From a virus: a stretch of DNA of 41,757 nucleotides. The position numbers were made by a program, and so were the translations under genes. Positions 39,501-41,757 of the stretch are shown here, piece after piece. The notes beneath the pieces are model-generated. The model was given only the letters and a program-made list of their open reading frames with translations, searched no databases and was not told the origin of the DNA. Position 1 is the first letter of the stretch; the number at the start of each line of letters is the position of its first letter. Location of the stretch: positions 1-41,757 of the IMG/VR virus record IMGVR_UViG_3300030060_002456, one strand, 5' to 3'.

Positions 39501-41757
39501 TATAGCCCTAAATATGATTACTCTGCTAAAGCATGGCTATCTCCTAAAGATCCTGTTACTTTACTTAACGCATCTAAAAATATAAAAGAAGGATTTTTTA
39601 AATTAGATGACGGTCATAGAAATATGAAAGTTATATACAAAGGTGAGGAGATGACTCTTGAAAAAGCTTGGAGAAAATCTGGTAGAAATAGTAATGATCC
39701 AGACCTTGAAATGCTTGTTATTCGTGTTCCTTCTGATAGTATGTCTGGTACACGTGCTCTTAAGTTTGCTGGTTTTACTCGTGACAAGGGATACTCAATT
39801 ACCACTAATGCAAAGGATAATGCGTACTTAGGTGGTGCAGATAAAGATAGTGACTCTGCATTTATATATCAAGGTATGCCACGAGAGCTTCATAAAGCTA
39901 CTAAAGGCGCTGCAAATCAGTGGGAGAGGGGTGATGTATTACTTGACTCTAAAAGAGCTAAAAACGACAGATTATTTGGTGCACAAGAATCTGCTGCTGA
40001 AATATATAAAACTACTACAAGTAAGTTTTCTCCATCTTTAAGAAGAAATGTTGCAGAAACAGCTGCAAAAGGTAATCAAGGATTAGGTTTAGGTGTTATT
40101 GCTAAAAGTAACTTAACTGCAATAGCAGATTATATATTAGCTAATGGAGGAAGATTAACTAATTTACCTGTTTATAATAAAAAAGGTAAACAGTATGCTA
40201 CTATAGAGTATATACAATTAAAACCTGGCGGTTATGATAGATTGATTGAACTTGGTAGAGAAATTGTTAATAGATCTGCTGACTCATCTAATTATCCTAC
40301 TATGGTTGACTACACAAAGTTCCCAGATATTTTAGTTAAAGAAGCATTTAACACTAAAATAAGAATAAAAAAAACAAAAGGTGGAACATTTTTAAAAGAC
40401 ACATCATTTTCTGAAATAAGAGGTAGTAAATTAGGTAATATAACAAACGTTGTTAGAGATATTGATCCAGGAAAAGGAAGTAAAAAAGTTAGTTGGACGC
40501 AGTTACAAAATACTGTTAAAAATGCAAACATAAAAGGATTTGATAATTTTGCTAGTTTTGTTGGTAGAAAAATGCAAGATATGAAAATAACTGACTCTAT
40601 ATTTGAAGAAGCTTTATTTACTAGACACTCAGAACTTGTTAGTAATATTGGAAAATACTTAGAGACAAGACAACAAATACCTGATTCTGTTATTAAAGAG
40701 ATTAATCAGTTAGCTGTATTTAAATCTAATACTGGTAATATACTTAAACAGTTAGAAAAAGGTAGAAACTATGAAGATATAAGATACATGCTTGAAAGAG
40801 ATTTAGAAGCAGTAGCTGGCTATGTAGCCTTAACACAAAAAGGATATGATTTGTATAAAATTATAGACTCACTACCTATATCTAAAAAAAGCAAAGCTAA
40901 ATTTGTAGATAAATATTTAAAACCTATAGCAGAAGAAGCATCTAGAATTAAAAGAGCATCTTATAATAATAATCCTAATAAGTTTGGAAGTAAAGAATTA
41001 ACACATTCAAGTAGTGAATTATTTGATAGAGAAGTAGTCAATTATAAATATGGAAAACTAGCTCTACATGCAAATAAATTAAATAATGAATTAAAAAGAC
41101 TAGGAATTGAAATAGAGTGGTCAAAAACAAACTCTATGAATCAAAGTGGAGGAACAAGTAAGTTTCAAGAAACATTAAATGATTATTTTGACTTATGGTT
41201 ACTTAGTCCTTTTTATACACAGTCTGTTAATACACAGTATTCTAAATTTCCTTGGCAATCTAAAAGTGTTAGTCAAGGCTCTATTGAGTATTATACTAAA
41301 ACACAAGACCGTATTTATGACAAACTAAATACTTTTAAAGAAGGCGATCAAATTAGTAAAGACATATTTAAATTTGAACCAGAGCCTTCTACACCTAAAG
41401 AAGTCATAGAAAAGAAAGTAGTAGAAAAGTTTGTACCTAAGGATCAAGCAGAGTACTTAAAGAGTAGAGCTGTTACAGATCCTGAGTTAAAACTAGTAGA
41501 AGAATTTATCTCAAGAGTTAATAAAAATGAGATTATAAGAGATAACTTAGAAGACTTTTATATTAATTGGCAGCTACAAAATAAAGGTGGAATAGATGCT
41601 AAAGATTTATCTTTGATTGATATAAAAGATATAAATGCAATTAACAATTATTTGAAAGATGCAGATGCTAGGTTTACTGCTAAAGGAACTAAGTTACCTG
41701 ATTACGCATTTAGAGCATCTCCAGAATATATGGATTTACATATGCAGAACTTTGAGA
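36510..41757 (+). CDS. Giant virion-type protein with RNA-polymerase-like DxDxD motif (partial at right edge)
   Basis: The frame is open from ATG 36510 to the edge (1749 residues, C terminus missing). N-terminal hydrophobic and glycine-rich segments (83-110; about 192-207; about 232-265) fit an ejected inner-virion protein. Residues 1068-1080 (MLVIRVPSDSMSG) and 1108-1118 (GGADKDSDSAF) resemble the R-x-P-T ... DxDGD block of the double-psi-barrel catalytic subunit of RNA polymerases; D1111, D1113 and D1115 would be the metal-binding acids, with S in place of G1114. In crAss-like virion polymerases the same loop also lacks the strict glycine. Position at the end of the structural block parallels known virion polymerases. 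Active polymerase is inferred, not shown; a large polyvalent protein with a derived domain is the alternative. Confidence 0.65.
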   Translation, partial: MSTYNDRIFNLVRTYRYNPTLFSEEQVDQLQELANQYDIPFKRKVDNFNLRKTVMNLQTGFLEGFTTIPVGKLSGHQPTTTYEAIAHSLGHLAGFAPGIMAAPFKAVGAKALSKLASKTNNWSVPMMFGDAAKAGMESGLKKKLFGKANIESLDFMRKGAAPRAIIDQAVHLGAASAVSSIWKGKDEIMNAGVQGAIAGGAFGGLGEFRMIGNYLKSKNPLDYKKGEQRLKSAIGAGMLGIPTALQGEPIEMVIYQTLLGGYFGYGSRPALEKEGGQFLQDLIFTNRKDYIFRPELHPEINSYSKGAKEYINKEATQYAKDYYLRNREKVSGDTRENIELEIENFVRQSKGLGPNEKPSKMDIDAEYRYRGNNFYNTYYAGKGYKYYIHKDVRDMLNSSDHRMDSMDDVNINVNISKDPKPGSSQERLLNTKKREKERNIFAVEEYFDINGRKQNRIIGPFSPKELGVKGDYYGKILGESRFDRPADKLENTEYILWDTVFINNAKPGAKANYEKQKPLDFKFNSDKRKTDAEKVFSWEKVFETDLRLDEKGFYIFGGIKDKSNFTIRKYHDEYRRYSKEELFEALAKENNITAAEISNRYETSRREFIKIYSHHKDIDLLNRMHEDAWKSNVLVEADRNGLYNGDLSRIHLLERPGFSKNVIDWNKREQIYHDKSMPLMDGTLNGGKFAIFKDVVAETYKNEKGEEKFYDSDTDGTIYFRQTDLSKMMDSLGLPKNVDMNKPVMVVKTPQGTMIVKAAGKSAPKELDAYMKKNNIKALIMDSAAKHKGLNKVNEFDRAALERGEWNHNGELFTGEFKDSDIRINLGTFVDPKKFGGNNKSRIVRQLLSNLNNKSAEGVMSIVWDRVFEPSINGNEKLNTAIKTHLKDKTDIKEIESFMKKNKLTVDEVGLDVIHDIFVNHGNSKLAQKFAREIARQDKKGELEDVDTFTPEEYKQYVYRNNRILDASNFSQSQREAGRNSRQFWESVYKKYFLNRLYSPKYDYSAKAWLSPKDPVTLLNASKNIKEGFFKLDDGHRNMKVIYKGEEMTLEKAWRKSGRNSNDPDLEMLVIRVPSDSMSGTRALKFAGFTRDKGYSITTNAKDNAYLGGADKDSDSAFIYQGMPRELHKATKGAANQWERGDVLLDSKRAKNDRLFGAQESAAEIYKTTTSKFSPSLRRNVAETAAKGNQGLGLGVIAKSNLTAIADYILANGGRLTNLPVYNKKGKQYATIEYIQLKPGGYDRLIELGREIVNRSADSSNYPTMVDYTKFPDILVKEAFNTKIRIKKTKGGTFLKDTSFSEIRGSKLGNITNVVRDIDPGKGSKKVSWTQLQNTVKNANIKGFDNFASFVGRKMQDMKITDSIFEEALFTRHSELVSNIGKYLETRQQIPDSVIKEINQLAVFKSNTGNILKQLEKGRNYEDIRYMLERDLEAVAGYVALTQKGYDLYKIIDSLPISKKSKAKFVDKYLKPIAEEASRIKRASYNNNPNKFGSKELTHSSSELFDREVVNYKYGKLALHANKLNNELKRLGIEIEWSKTNSMNQSGGTSKFQETLNDYFDLWLLSPFYTQSVNTQYSKFPWQSKSVSQGSIEYYTKTQDRIYDKLNTFKEGDQISKDIFKFEPEPSTPKEVIEKKVVEKFVPKDQAEYLKSRAVTDPELKLVEEFISRVNKNEIIRDNLEDFYINWQLQNKGGIDAKDLSLIDIKDINAINNYLKDADARFTAKGTKLPDYAFRASPEYMDLHMQNFE

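Overview
The window is most simply read as about 42 kb of an AT-rich tailed bacteriophage genome; both ends are cut inside genes. The set of head genes (small and large terminase, a long portal protein with a coiled-coil tail, a scaffold, a coat protein), together with the absence of any recognisable tape-measure, tail-tube or sheath gene, points to a short-tailed (podovirus-type) virion. Phase-variable-looking tail-fibre repeats, tiny basic proteins and several gene families resemble uncultured marine phages, but the host is not shown by the sequence. Most early genes have a clear AAGGAG-type ribosome binding site, so the host should use Shine-Dalgarno initiation.

Layout. Positions 1-10261 are transcribed leftward and hold the replication and early region: a primase-helicase (cut by the left edge), a probable ssDNA-binding protein, an ERF-family annealing protein, a DUF932 protein, a radical-SAM protein of the spore photoproduct lyase type, and many small proteins, several with zinc ribbons. 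The genes are packed with 4- to 8-base overlaps, but the operons are separated by gaps filled with strongly folded sequence: Rho-independent terminators and larger elements closed by 8-17 bp stems. In four of the long stems the single interior mismatch becomes a U-G wobble only in leftward RNA, so these look like leftward transcripts under selection.

Positions 10262-10651 form the divergent switch region. It holds a GC-rich island unlike anything else in the window, a G-quadruplex-type G-run cluster, direct repeats and a promoter-like sequence; it is a candidate for control, origin or packaging functions.

Positions 10652 to the right end are transcribed rightward: terminase, portal, scaffold, coat, head decoration, connector-type proteins, a 1140-residue fibre-like protein, a 726-residue virion protein, a cassette of very small basic proteins, lysis (an M15-type endolysin with a probable holin nested inside it in another frame), a metallophosphatase, a 2115-residue tail protein with propeller-like sequence, small ejection-type proteins, and finally a giant protein of more than 1749 residues, cut by the right edge. 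That last protein carries an R-x-P-S ... G-G-A-D-K-D-S-D segment like the catalytic loop of double-psi-barrel RNA polymerases, and may be a virion-borne polymerase or a derivative of one.

The points most worth a second look are the array of structured leftward RNAs, the polymerase-like giant virion protein, and the holin nested in the endolysin gene.
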